Source: an uncultured Oscillochloris sp.
Lineage (GTDB): Bacteria; Chloroflexota; Chloroflexia; Chloroflexales; Chloroflexaceae
Direction of reading: 5' to 3'
Assembly: GCA_903877945.1 (NCBI GenBank)
Contig: CAIRFY010000217.1
Coordinates: 1 to 15,980, forward strand
Length of the DNA: 15,980 nucleotides
Part shown: piece after piece, positions 1-6,416 of the stretch
How positions within the stretch are numbered: the first letter of the stretch is position 1
Layout: each line of letters starts with the position of its first letter
The notes under the pieces: model-generated
Databases searched by the model: none
Told to the model about the DNA's origin: nothing
Seen by the model: only the letters and a program-made list of their open reading frames with translations
Made by a program: the position numbers and the translations under genes

Positions 1-138
1 CTAAGGCATGGTTCAAACCAGCTTAACAATTCAGCGACGAAACGATGACGCGGTGAGGCGCTCCGTATCGCCTCATCGCCTCATCGCCTCATCGCAAGAC
101 GGTCACGCTGAATGTGCCCATTTTGAACCATGCCTAAG
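1..138. mobile_element. MITE-like inverted-repeat element (core about 5-134)
   Basis: The first 17 bases (1-17) match the reverse complement of 122-138 at 16 of 17 positions. The core GGCATGGTTCAAA...TTTGAACCATGCC spans 5-134 and is flanked on both sides by TAA (2-4 and 135-137), which looks like a 3-bp target-site duplication. No ORF lies inside, so this is a non-autonomous element. The interior holds an 8-bp tandem repeat. A related sequence, GGTTCA followed by GCTTAA, occurs at 10-26 and again at 180-197 beside the transposase remnant, so the element may be a derivative of that insertion sequence. The left end touches the window edge and the element could extend further. Confidence 0.6.
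69..92. repeat. 8-bp tandem repeat, three copies
   Basis: The unit CGCCTCAT is repeated exactly three times at 69-76, 77-84 and 85-92, with a partial further copy running into 93-95. It sits inside the MITE-like element. Short tandem arrays of this kind can vary in copy number by slippage. No function is apparent. Confidence 0.8.
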
Positions 139-236
139 CATGCATACTCGGGTAACGCCCCCGCGTTACTATTAAGCGTGGTTCAGATGTGGCTTAATCG
201 TCGTACCTAGCTTTCCCCCTAACGCCCTCCAAAGGA
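139..236. repeat. Two short hairpins upstream of the transposase remnant
   Basis: An 18-bp palindrome GTAACGCCCCCGCGTTAC lies at 152-169, with 7-bp arms and a 4-base loop. A second inverted repeat pairs ATTAAGC (171-177) with GCTTAAT (192-198). The GTAACGC/GCGTTAC arms recur around the palindrome downstream of the transposase remnant (806-812 and 885-891). The second hairpin probably includes the left terminal repeat of the insertion sequence, since GGTTCA at 180-185 opens a segment resembling the MITE end at 10-26. No matching right end was found after 788. Confidence 0.45.
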
Positions 237-788
237 GTGACGCACTTGGCGAAGCAGCAACCACTCATGGTGCGAACCCTCAGCGGTGAGGAGCGTACCA
301 CGCTCGAAATCTTCGCGCAGAGTAACGGATGCTCGTCATTCACAGGACGGCGCAGCCGCATCTTGTTGACCAGCAGCCAGGGCAAGGCTCCACTCCAGAT
401 CGCCACCGATCTCGGCGTCGATGACGAGACGGTGCGCCGGGCCATCCGCGCCTTCAACGAGCGCGGGATGCCCGTGTTGATTGAGGGGTCGCCCAAGCCC
501 AAGTGCCCCCGGGAACTCTTCATCGCGGGCGGTCGCGAGGCTCTTCTCGCCATCTTCCACCGCAGCCCCACGCACTATGGGTTTGACAGCGGCAATTGGA
601 CACTCGAACTCATTGCCGACGCCGCCTTCGCGGAAGGCATTACTACGTCCCGCGTGAGCGACGAGACGATCCGCAGCGCACTCGTCCGCCACGGCATTAA
701 GTGGAGCCACTTCAAACGACTTCTGCGCCGTGAGTGCCACACGATCCCGTCGGCTAACCGCCGCATTATCACGATCCAGCAGCGATAA
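237..788 (+). CDS. N-terminal remnant of an IS630-type transposase
   Basis: This is 183 residues from a GTG at 237, where AAAGGAG overlaps the start; an ATG at 267 is the alternative. Residues about 40-95 form a helix-turn-helix of the kind that opens IS630-family transposases (motif QIATDLGVDDETVRRAIRAF), followed by a second winged-helix-like DNA-binding segment ending near HGIKWSHFKRLLRR. An intact IS630 transposase is roughly 340 residues and continues into a DDE catalytic domain. That domain is missing: the frame stops at 786 and no DDE-like motif follows. The protein could still bind its terminal repeats but could not catalyse transposition. It is bounded by repeats on both sides, consistent with a decayed insertion. 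Family assignment is from recall of the HTH pattern and was not checked by search. Confidence 0.7.
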   Translation: MTHLAKQQPLMVRTLSGEERTTLEIFAQSNGCSSFTGRRSRILLTSSQGKAPLQIATDLGVDDETVRRAIRAFNERGMPVLIEGSPKPKCPRELFIAGGREALLAIFHRSPTHYGFDSGNWTLELIADAAFAEGITTSRVSDETIRSALVRHGIKWSHFKRLLRRECHTIPSANRRIITIQQR

Positions 789-791
789 AAC

Positions 792-905
792 GCAATAGAG
801 CATAAGTAACGCTGTCACGCTGAGCGAAGCGAAGCGTCCCGGCCGGGATTCTTCGCTTCGCTCAGAATGACAGGACGCCTCACCGCGTTACTTCTGCGGT
901 ATTGC
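792..905. repeat. REP-like nested palindrome before the first kinase gene
   Basis: The core is an inverted repeat of 21-base arms: 814-834 (starting GTCACGCTGAGCGAAGCGAAG) pairs with 851-871 (CTTCGCTTCGCTCAGAATGAC), with two mismatches and a 16-base loop. Outside it, AAGTAACGC (804-812) pairs with GCGTTACTT (885-893), and GCAATA (792-797) pairs with TATTGC (900-905). The GAGCGAAGCGAAG core resembles a repeat found dispersed in many bacterial genomes (recall only). The 13 bases at 876-888 are the reverse complement of 48-60 in the left MITE-like element, linking the two flanks of the transposase remnant. The structure ends 10 bases before the start codon of the next gene. Confidence 0.7.
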
Positions 906-915
906 AATAAAACCA

Positions 916-2310
916 ATGGACTACCACAGCCTGATCTTAGTTGTCGACGACCAACCCCGCGCACACATCGCCCTCGCCAGTCTGTTCGAGTCCGAGGGCT
1001 ACCGGCTCGCCTTTGCCGCGAGTGGGTCAGAGGGGCTCGCCATGGCTATTCAGATGCGCCCCGACCTGATCCTGCTCGATGTGATGATGCCCGACATGGA
1101 CGGCTTTGAGGTGTGCCGCCACCTGCGCGCCGACCCGCGCACGGCCGAGATGCCGCTGATCATGGTCACCGCCCTCGATGACCAACGCTCCTTGCTCCGG
1201 GGCATTGAGGCAGGGGCCGATGACTTCATTACCAAGCCCTTCAACCGGGCTGAATTGCGCACCCGTGTTCGCACGATCACACGGCTCAATCGCTATCGCA
1301 GGCTCTGGGAGAGCCGCGACCGCTACGAGCAACTGGTCGAGCGTTCGCCGAACGGCGTATTGATTATCGATAGTGCGGGTGTCATTCGTCTCGCGAACCC
1401 GGCTGCCTGCGAACTCCTCGAATCCACGCCCGACGCGCTGATCACACAGGAGGTGTTTCAGATTGTCGCCCAGGATCGCTGCGCTGAACTTACTGATCGA
1501 CTACAGTCGCTCACGGCGGGCCGAGTGGAACACCTGCACCTCGAAACCATCCTGGTCACCCAGTGTGGCTTGCGCCGACCGGTCGCCCTTGCCGCCGGTC
1601 GTTGCGAATGGGATGCCGGGGCGGCGATCCAACTGCTTGTCCGCGACATCACCGATCAGAAGCGCGCTGAGTTGCTCGATGTCGAGCGCCGCCATGTCGC
1701 CTACGATCTCCACGATGGGGTCGCTCAACACATAACCGGCGTGTACCAGCATATCCAACTCTTTGCGCGGCAATTCCGACCGCGCTCACCGGAGGCTCTG
1801 GCCGCGCTCAATCAGCTTCAGGAGATGGCGCGACGCGCTGTTTCCGAGATCCGCCGTGTACTCGAAGGGCTGCGCCCCATCGCGCTGGACGATTTCGGGC
1901 TGGTCGGTGCGCTGGAGATGCTGGTCGAGTCGTTCCGCACTGAAGGCTGGGAACTCACTTTTGCGGCACACATCGGCGACCAGCGGCTCCCAGTGCCCGT
2001 GGAGACCGCGTTGTTTCACATTGTCCAGGAGGCTCTGACGAATACGGCAAAGCACGCGGGCAAGCGCCACGCCGACATCCGAATGACCCGCGACGACAAG
2101 ACCGTGTTGCTCACTGTGCGCGACAAGGGACAGGGCTTTGATCCATCGGCGATCCTGGGGTCTTCTGGTATTGGCCAGAGGCTCGGTCTGCACGCGATGC
2201 GCGAGCGGGCCGCCCTCGTGGGGGGAGAGCTACGCATTGAAACCGGGCTGGGGCGAGGGGTCGCGATTATCGCTGTCATCCCACTGTCAGGGGGGAATAA
2301 TGGACACTGA
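916..2310 (+). CDS. REC-PAS-HisKA_3 sensor histidine kinase
   Basis: A 464-residue cytoplasmic kinase with no signal peptide or membrane segment. An N-terminal receiver domain (1-122) has acidic pair D11/D12, phospho-acceptor D55 in LLDVMMPDMDG, T85 and K107, all intact. A PAS domain (about 137-247) follows. The HisKA_3 dimerisation helix carries the motif DLHDGVAQ with phospho-acceptor H266, and the ATPase domain has N376, then D403-x-G405-x-G407 and a GxGLxxMRERA G2 region. This is the NarX/DesK class of kinase, which phosphorylates NarL-type regulators. The gene immediately downstream encodes one and overlaps by 11 bp. The REC domain in front suggests another kinase controls it. There is no clear Shine-Dalgarno before the ATG at 916, and a palindromic repeat lies directly upstream. 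The start is supported by alignment with two paralogous REC modules downstream. Confidence 0.9.
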   Translation: MDYHSLILVVDDQPRAHIALASLFESEGYRLAFAASGSEGLAMAIQMRPDLILLDVMMPDMDGFEVCRHLRADPRTAEMPLIMVTALDDQRSLLRGIEAGADDFITKPFNRAELRTRVRTITRLNRYRRLWESRDRYEQLVERSPNGVLIIDSAGVIRLANPAACELLESTPDALITQEVFQIVAQDRCAELTDRLQSLTAGRVEHLHLETILVTQCGLRRPVALAAGRCEWDAGAAIQLLVRDITDQKRAELLDVERRHVAYDLHDGVAQHITGVYQHIQLFARQFRPRSPEALAALNQLQEMARRAVSEIRRVLEGLRPIALDDFGLVGALEMLVESFRTEGWELTFAAHIGDQRLPVPVETALFHIVQEALTNTAKHAGKRHADIRMTRDDKTVLLTVRDKGQGFDPSAILGSSGIGQRLGLHAMRERAALVGGELRIETGLGRGVAIIAVIPLSGGNNGH

Positions 2311-2989
2311 ACAGCTAAAGCGCCGACATCGGCGCACCGCGCGGATTGTGATTGCCGACGACCACGACCTGATGCGGCTGGGGCTCCGCAGCTTGGTGCG
2401 CGCTGAACGTGGTATGGAACTCGTTGGTGAGGCGCGTGACGGACGCGAGGCTCTGGAACTCTGCCGTCACCTTCAGCCAGATATGGTCATCCTTGACGTG
2501 CGTATGCCCGAACTCGACGGGCTGGCTACTACGCGGCTGATCAAGCGTGATCTGCCCCGCATAGCAGTACTCATTGTCAGCCTACACGCGACGCCGGAGT
2601 ACGTCCTTGAGGCACTAGAGGCAGGTGCCTCCGGGTATGTGCTGAAGGATGCGCCCTTCTCTGAACTTGTCACAACTATTCGTCAGGTGTTGCGCGGCGA
2701 ATCGATGCTCACGGAGGAAATGGCCGCACGTATACTCCGCCGCACCAGCACATACCCAGCAGAGCCGCCGATCCCTTCATTCGTCCCTCTCACTCCGCGT
2801 GAGCTTGATGTACTCCGCCGCGTCGCGCAGGGCAAAACCAATCGGGAGATCGCCGAGCAGTTGACGATTGCGCCAAGCACGGTGAAGCTGCACGTCGAGC
2901 ATATCATCGCCAAACTCGATGTCTCCGACCGCACACAGGCCGCTGTGCGCGCCATCCAGATCGGGCTGTTACACGGCGAAGCGGGCTAA
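2300..2989 (+). CDS. NarL/FixJ-family response regulator
   Basis: A 229-residue two-domain transcription factor. The receiver domain (about 14-130) has acidic residues D20/D21, phospho-acceptor D66 in ILDVRMPELDG and K116 in VLKDAP. A LuxR-type HTH (about 160-224) is recognisable from LTPRELDVLRRVAQGKTNRE and STVKLHVEHIIAKL. The start ATG at 2300 is preceded by an AGGGGGGAA ribosome site (2289-2297) inside the end of the kinase gene; the 11-bp overlap implies translational coupling. It is very likely phosphorylated by the upstream HisKA_3 kinase and then binds promoters not identifiable here. The open frame extends upstream to 2138, but that stretch is out-of-frame kinase sequence and was discarded. 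The stop codon TAA abuts a MITE-like hairpin. Confidence 0.93.
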   Translation: MDTEQLKRRHRRTARIVIADDHDLMRLGLRSLVRAERGMELVGEARDGREALELCRHLQPDMVILDVRMPELDGLATTRLIKRDLPRIAVLIVSLHATPEYVLEALEAGASGYVLKDAPFSELVTTIRQVLRGESMLTEEMAARILRRTSTYPAEPPIPSFVPLTPRELDVLRRVAQGKTNREIAEQLTIAPSTVKLHVEHIIAKLDVSDRTQAAVRAIQIGLLHGEAG

Positions 2990-3089
2990 CCCCAATACCT
3001 TTCACATAAGGAATCTGCCGCCGCTCAGCCCTCACCCCCCTCTCCCCGTGAGGGAGAGGGGCAGGGGGTGAGGGGGCAAGGTATTGGGG
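2990..3089. mobile_element. MITE-like hairpin element at the regulator's stop codon
   Basis: A 100-bp element with perfect 12-bp terminal inverted repeats, CCCCAATACCTT (2990-3001) and AAGGTATTGGGG (3078-3089). It is flanked by CTAA on both sides (2986-2989 and 3090-3093), an apparent 4-bp target duplication. The left copy supplies the TAA stop of the response-regulator gene. Inside is a strong GC-rich hairpin: 3029-3039 pairs with 3064-3074 and 3037-3046 with 3052-3061, the loop centred on 3047-3051. There is no coding capacity. The transcript would fold into a stable stem that could end or stabilise the two-gene mRNA, though no U-tract follows, so classic intrinsic termination is uncertain. 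Confidence 0.65.
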
Positions 3090-3111
3090 CTAACCCCCTC
3101 CTCCCACCAGC

Positions 3112-3351
3112 CTAATCTAGCGACCAGCATACAAGTACGCGCCCGCTTGTACAGTCCCCCTCCATCACTCCGGTAGCATAGCTTGTACCCAAGGCCGGAT
3201 CAGCCGCTTCCAGGGCTGCCTGCAGCCGCGCAACGGCCAAGGGCGACCCGTGGACGATGACGTGCATCTGCGTCTCCTGACGCATCGTGTGGAGTATGGT
3301 CTGCATCACATTGGAGAGCGGGGTGGGTTGAGGGCTGTAGGTCGCTTCCAT
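3112..3351 (-). CDS. Small hypothetical protein
   Basis: A 79-residue reverse-strand ORF, transcribed away from the 3874 operon. The ATG at 3351-3349 has a purine-rich AAGGGAAG about 7 bases upstream on its strand. Residues 28-76 look like a compact alpha/beta segment: a strand (MHVIVHG), a helix (SPLAVARLQAALEAA), then a Gly-rich turn and a final strand (GRVLVCW). There is no signal peptide or membrane helix. Two cysteines (C67, C75) are present but form no metal motif. I do not recognise the family. Amphipathic periodicity and a plausible ribosome site favour a real gene, but length and lack of a neighbour of known role keep confidence moderate. Confidence 0.5.
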   Translation of the reverse strand: MEATYSPQPTPLSNVMQTILHTMRQETQMHVIVHGSPLAVARLQAALEAADPALGTSYATGVMEGDCTSGRVLVCWSLD

Positions 3352-3426
3352 TGGTGGCTTCCCTTGCTCAGTTAGCGGGGTAGTGTTAGTATCGACGCTG
3401 TTCGGTGTTTGTCATGTGTCGAGAGT

Positions 3427-3531
3427 GCGGTTCGACAGACCATATGATCACAACGGGGTAATCATACATTGGTCGCAAGACAGAAGTCTCATAACGGGCA
3501 TACGGGGCGTTACTAGGAACTGTCGAACCGC
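3427..3531. repeat. 11-bp inverted repeat bounding about 105 bp
   Basis: GCGGTTCGACA (3427-3437) is the exact reverse complement of TGTCGAACCGC (3521-3531). Looser complementarity continues outward, with TAGTG near 3381-3385 facing CACTA at 3551-3555. No target duplication could be seen. An 11-bp match at this distance can arise by chance in a window of this size, so treat it as a possible MITE remnant only. Confidence 0.35.
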
Positions 3532-3582
3532 GCAGATACCACGAGTATAGCACTAACTCGACCGGCGGATACTGGCCATGCA

Positions 3583-3620
3583 GCATATTTTTTGCCACCA
3601 TATTCTGAATTATAATATGC
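3583..3620 (+). promoter_or_regulatory. AT-rich palindromic patch, possible promoter/operator
   Basis: A perfect TATAAT hexamer (3611-3616) lies in the AT-rich patch. The best TTGCCA (3592-3597) is only 13 bases upstream, too close for a normal sigma-70 -35, and the run at the correct distance is T-rich but poor. GCATATT (3583-3589) pairs with AATATGC (3614-3620), overlapping the hexamer, which is a plausible operator arrangement. If used, the transcript would carry a leader of about 250 bases before the 3874 gene. Confidence 0.3.
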
Positions 3621-3863
3621 CGTTTGTTGCATCACATAGCCCTATCTGCTGCTCTGCCACCGCTATCGGACGTAACAAAATCCTGGTATCATGGAGACTC
3701 CAGAAGGGTTTACGCCACGCAACAACAGAGTTCAGATCAGCGTCACCGGTTGGTGAGACGACGGGGGCGCGGGGGCGTCGCTACGTCGCCTCCCACGTCC
3801 TTGTGGGGACAATCAGTGAAGCGTGTCCTCCTGAACTATTGTCAAATCGCTCCGATCACGCAA

Positions 3864-3876
3864 GAGGTGTCAATTG
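3864..3876 (+). promoter_or_regulatory. Ribosome binding site and TTG start of the REC-HisKA kinase
   Basis: GAGGTG at 3864-3869 precedes a TTG at 3874-3876. Starting there places the REC acidic pair at residues 11-12 and the phospho-acceptor at D55, exactly as in the paralogues starting at 916 and 5418. No ATG or GTG fits the domain boundary. This decides the TTG start. Confidence 0.75.
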
Positions 3877-5382
3877 GATTCCCAAAGCCTGATCCTGATT
3901 GTCGATGATCAACCTCGTAGCCAGATGGCGCTGGCAAGCCTGCTTGAGCCGGAGGGGTATCGCATTGCCTACGCATCGACAGGATTAGAGGCGCTCACCC
4001 AGATGCGCCTGCTCGCGCCCGACCTTGTGCTGCTCGATGTGATGATGCCTGAGATGGACGGGTTCGAGGTGTGCCGCCGCTTACGCGCCGACCCCGCCCT
4101 TGCCCTCATCCCTGTGGTGATGATCACGGCCCTCGACGACCATGCATCGCTCCTCCAGGGCATCGAGTCCGGGGCCGATGATTTCATCGCCAAACCCTTT
4201 AACCGGGAAGAACTCCGCGCCCGCGTCCGCACCATCACGCGGCTCAACCGTTTCCGCGTTTTGCTCGATGAACACCGCATGGTCGTGAGCGAACACGCCC
4301 AGTTTCTCTGGGCGATTGAACGCTCAGCCGATGGCTACCTGCTCCTCGATCATGAGGATCGCCCCCAGGACGGCAACCCCAAGGGCTGGCAGTATCTTGG
4401 CCTGAGTCGACAGACTGGCCAGGGATGCGATCAGACGTTTCGTGATCTTGCCGCCCGGCTCTATCAACTCGCGCCCAAGGATGCCTGGGTCTGCTGGCCG
4501 AACTCTGTCGGTATGACACGTTACCTCGTGCGGCCTGATGGGAACGATCCCGCGCTCTGGCTCCAGGTCGAATTGCTTGATCAGTCCGAAGGGGCGACGG
4601 GAAACCGACTGGTGCGTCTCCAGGATGTCACCGCCAAAGTCAGTGCGCAACGTGATAGCTGGGCCTTCCATAGCTTTGTGTCGCATAAACTGCGGACGCC
4701 GCTGACCAGCCTGGTCATCGGTATGGGCCTCTTAAATCGGCGTACCCGCCAGCTTCCCCCTGACCTCGCCATGCTTACGGAAACAGCCTATGGCGGCGCA
4801 CAGCGGCTGAAATCGGTGGTCGATGATATTTTTTGCTATATTGAGACCTCAACCTTGCTCACACCGGGCAATGGCGTGTTGCTTGCGAGCGTGCCGGATC
4901 TGATCACTCAGATTGGCAACGACCTCGGGATGACTGCGATCCAGATCTCGATCCCATTCAGCTTCGCTGCCTGCCGACTGACGGTGAGCGCCCGCACCGT
5001 GGAGTTGCTACTGACGGAGATCCTGGAGAATGCGCAAAAATTTCACCCGCACCACACGCCAACGGTGTCTGTGGGTCTGCTGTGTCAGGACGGACGCACG
5101 ATTATCAGCGTGATAGATGACGGGATGACGCTGACGCCCACACAGATGCAGCGTATTTGGGAGCCATACCATCAGATAGACGAAAGTTTCACAGGGCAGG
5201 TGCCAGGAGTCGGGCTGGGGCTGGCGACGGTAGCCCAGATCTGTTGGGCCGCCGGTGGCACATGCCGCGTGACAAACCGGCACGATGGCCCTGGTATCAC
5301 GGTCGAACTAGAACTGCCGATGGTCGAAGATGTGGAGTATCTGCATCCTTCCGCTGGCGATGCTTCACCCCTACCGGGTTGA
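3874..5382 (+). CDS. REC-HisKA sensor kinase with unusual catalytic motifs
   Basis: A 502-residue soluble protein and first gene of the five-gene array. The N-terminal receiver (1-122) has D11/D12, D55 and K107. Residues about 140-255 are a divergent PAS-like sensor region (motif AIERSADGYLLLD) that I cannot assign firmly. The HisKA helix has the H-box SHKLRTPLT with H271; the residue after the histidine is Lys272 where Glu or Asp is normal. The ATPase domain keeps N386 (TEILENAQKF) and a good G2 box (GVGLGLATVAQI), but its G1 box reads D415-D-G417-M-T419, so the second glycine is Thr. These changes may lower or alter kinase activity; the family otherwise fits well. REC is closely similar to those of the 916 and 5418 genes, implying duplication. 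A gap of 35 bp precedes the next gene. Confidence 0.9.
   Translation: MDSQSLILIVDDQPRSQMALASLLEPEGYRIAYASTGLEALTQMRLLAPDLVLLDVMMPEMDGFEVCRRLRADPALALIPVVMITALDDHASLLQGIESGADDFIAKPFNREELRARVRTITRLNRFRVLLDEHRMVVSEHAQFLWAIERSADGYLLLDHEDRPQDGNPKGWQYLGLSRQTGQGCDQTFRDLAARLYQLAPKDAWVCWPNSVGMTRYLVRPDGNDPALWLQVELLDQSEGATGNRLVRLQDVTAKVSAQRDSWAFHSFVSHKLRTPLTSLVIGMGLLNRRTRQLPPDLAMLTETAYGGAQRLKSVVDDIFCYIETSTLLTPGNGVLLASVPDLITQIGNDLGMTAIQISIPFSFAACRLTVSARTVELLLTEILENAQKFHPHHTPTVSVGLLCQDGRTIISVIDDGMTLTPTQMQRIWEPYHQIDESFTGQVPGVGLGLATVAQICWAAGGTCRVTNRHDGPGITVELELPMVEDVEYLHPSAGDASPLPG
5350..5365 (+). repeat. 16-bp direct repeat, copy 1 (copy 2 at 8705-8720)
   Basis: TCCGCTGGCGATGCTT occurs exactly at 5350-5365 and 8705-8720, each followed by a C-rich CCCTACC-like stretch. 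Each copy lies 40-55 bases before a start codon (5418 and 8760). Copy 1 is inside the last codons of the REC-HisKA kinase gene and copy 2 is in the gap between two hybrid kinase genes. It looks like a duplicated gene-junction or leader segment. Confidence 0.55.
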
Positions 5383-5417
5383 TCCATCTCTACACATACA
5401 AACCTAAGGAAAAACCC

Positions 5418-6410
5418 ATGGGAGAGCCAATGTCATTACTCATTGTTGACGACCAGGTGCGGGGCCGTGATGTTCTGGCGAGTGTGTTGGCACCTGAGGG
5501 CTACCAGCTTACATTCGCGAGTAATGGCATCGAGGCGATCAATGCGGCCCAGCGTGTCATCCCGGATCTTGTGTTGCTCGATGTGATGATGCCCGATATG
5601 GACGGCTTTGAGGTGTGCCGCATCCTCCGGGCCGACCCCAAGCTCGCCCTGGTACCGATCTTCCTTGTCACGGCCCTGGACGATCAGGAATCGCTCTTGC
5701 GCGGGATTGAGGCTGGTGCCGACGACTTTGTGACCAAGCCCTTCAACCGCGCTGAGCTGCGGGCGCGTGTTCGTACGATCACGCGCCTCAACCGCTTTCG
5801 CACTCTGCTTGACGAACGCGAGCAGGCGGCTGAGGAGGTGACCAAAGCCTACGACGCGACCCTGGAGGGCTGGTCACGGGCGCTGGATCTGCGCGATCAC
5901 GAAACCGAGGGCCACTCGCGCCGCGTCACAGAGATGACCGTGCGCCTCGCGCAGGCCATGAACATCGACAACGATAAGATCGAACACATCCGCCGTGGTG
6001 CCCTGCTCCACGACATCGGGAAGATGGGTGTCCCGGATGCCGTTTTGCTCAAGCCCGGGCCGCTGAACGATGAGGAGTGGACGATTATGCGCCGCCATCC
6101 CTCGATGGCCTACGAATTGCTTACGCCGATCACCTACCTCCACGATGCGCTTGAGATCCCCTGGTGTCACCACGAAAAGTGGGACGGCACCGGCTACCCG
6201 CGCAGGCTCGCCGGCGAGGACATCCCGCTGGCGGCGCGTATCTTCGCAATCGTCGATGTCTGGGATGCGCTGAGCAATGATCGGCCCTATCGCAAGGCAT
6301 GGCAGCCCGAGGCGGTCTTCCACCACCTCGCCTCTCTGTCTGGCACGCATTTTGATCCCGCCGTGGCTACCGCATTCTTGCGTTTGCTCAATCCAATCCA
6401 TGCGACATGA
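5418..6410 (+). CDS. REC-HD-GYP response regulator, probable c-di-GMP phosphodiesterase
   Basis: A 330-residue RpfG-like protein expected to hydrolyse cyclic di-GMP when its receiver is phosphorylated. The receiver (1-122) has D11/D12, D55 and K107. A short helix (about 125-150) joins it to the HD-GYP domain (about 150-325). Metal and catalytic residues appear complete: H166 (EGHSRRV), H198-D199 with K202 (LLHDIGK), the RRHP histidine, CHHEKW, the GYP at 259-261 (DGTGYP) and the Asp of DVWDAL. The ATG at 5418 has TAAGGA at 5404-5409; a second ATG at 5430 has GGAGAG before it, but only the 5418 start matches the residue numbering of the paralogous REC domains. The open frame reaches back to 5157, which is out-of-frame kinase sequence. 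It is the only enzymatic second-messenger output in the array. Confidence 0.92.
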   Translation: MGEPMSLLIVDDQVRGRDVLASVLAPEGYQLTFASNGIEAINAAQRVIPDLVLLDVMMPDMDGFEVCRILRADPKLALVPIFLVTALDDQESLLRGIEAGADDFVTKPFNRAELRARVRTITRLNRFRTLLDEREQAAEEVTKAYDATLEGWSRALDLRDHETEGHSRRVTEMTVRLAQAMNIDNDKIEHIRRGALLHDIGKMGVPDAVLLKPGPLNDEEWTIMRRHPSMAYELLTPITYLHDALEIPWCHHEKWDGTGYPRRLAGEDIPLAARIFAIVDVWDALSNDRPYRKAWQPEAVFHHLASLSGTHFDPAVATAFLRLLNPIHAT

Positions 6411-6416
6411 GCTACT

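Larger units (their letters stand above)
3352..3873. other. Intergenic region between divergent genes
   Basis: About 520 bp separate the reverse small ORF from the forward five-gene array, so promoters for both directions should lie here. The short forward and reverse open frames inside it have no ribosome sites or domain-like sequence and were not called. The left half contains an 11-bp inverted repeat about 105 bp across (3427-3531). The middle (3581-3620) is a local AT-rich patch in otherwise GC-rich DNA, and the right part (3750-3800) is G-rich. An extended -10-like TGGTATCAT lies at 3684-3692, without a good -35. Confidence 0.5.

Noticed and set aside
68..95. Short tandem repeats considered as a CRISPR array
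   Set aside because: The 8-bp units are contiguous with no spacers.
336..818. 160-codon reverse frame over the transposase remnant
   Set aside because: The forward frame has a recognisable helix-turn-helix; the reverse product has none, and the frame runs into the palindromic repeat.
3386..3601. 71-codon reverse frame in the intergenic region
   Set aside because: It overlaps the 11-bp inverted repeat, has no ribosome site, and its aromatic-rich composition looks like translated non-coding DNA.
3592..3616. TTGCCA plus TATAAT read as a standard sigma-70 promoter
   Set aside because: The spacer is 13 bases, too short; kept only as a low-confidence regulatory patch.
3578..3908. Two overlapping forward frames upstream of the REC-HisKA kinase
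   Set aside because: Neither has a ribosome site or any domain-like pattern, and both run into the kinase start out of frame.
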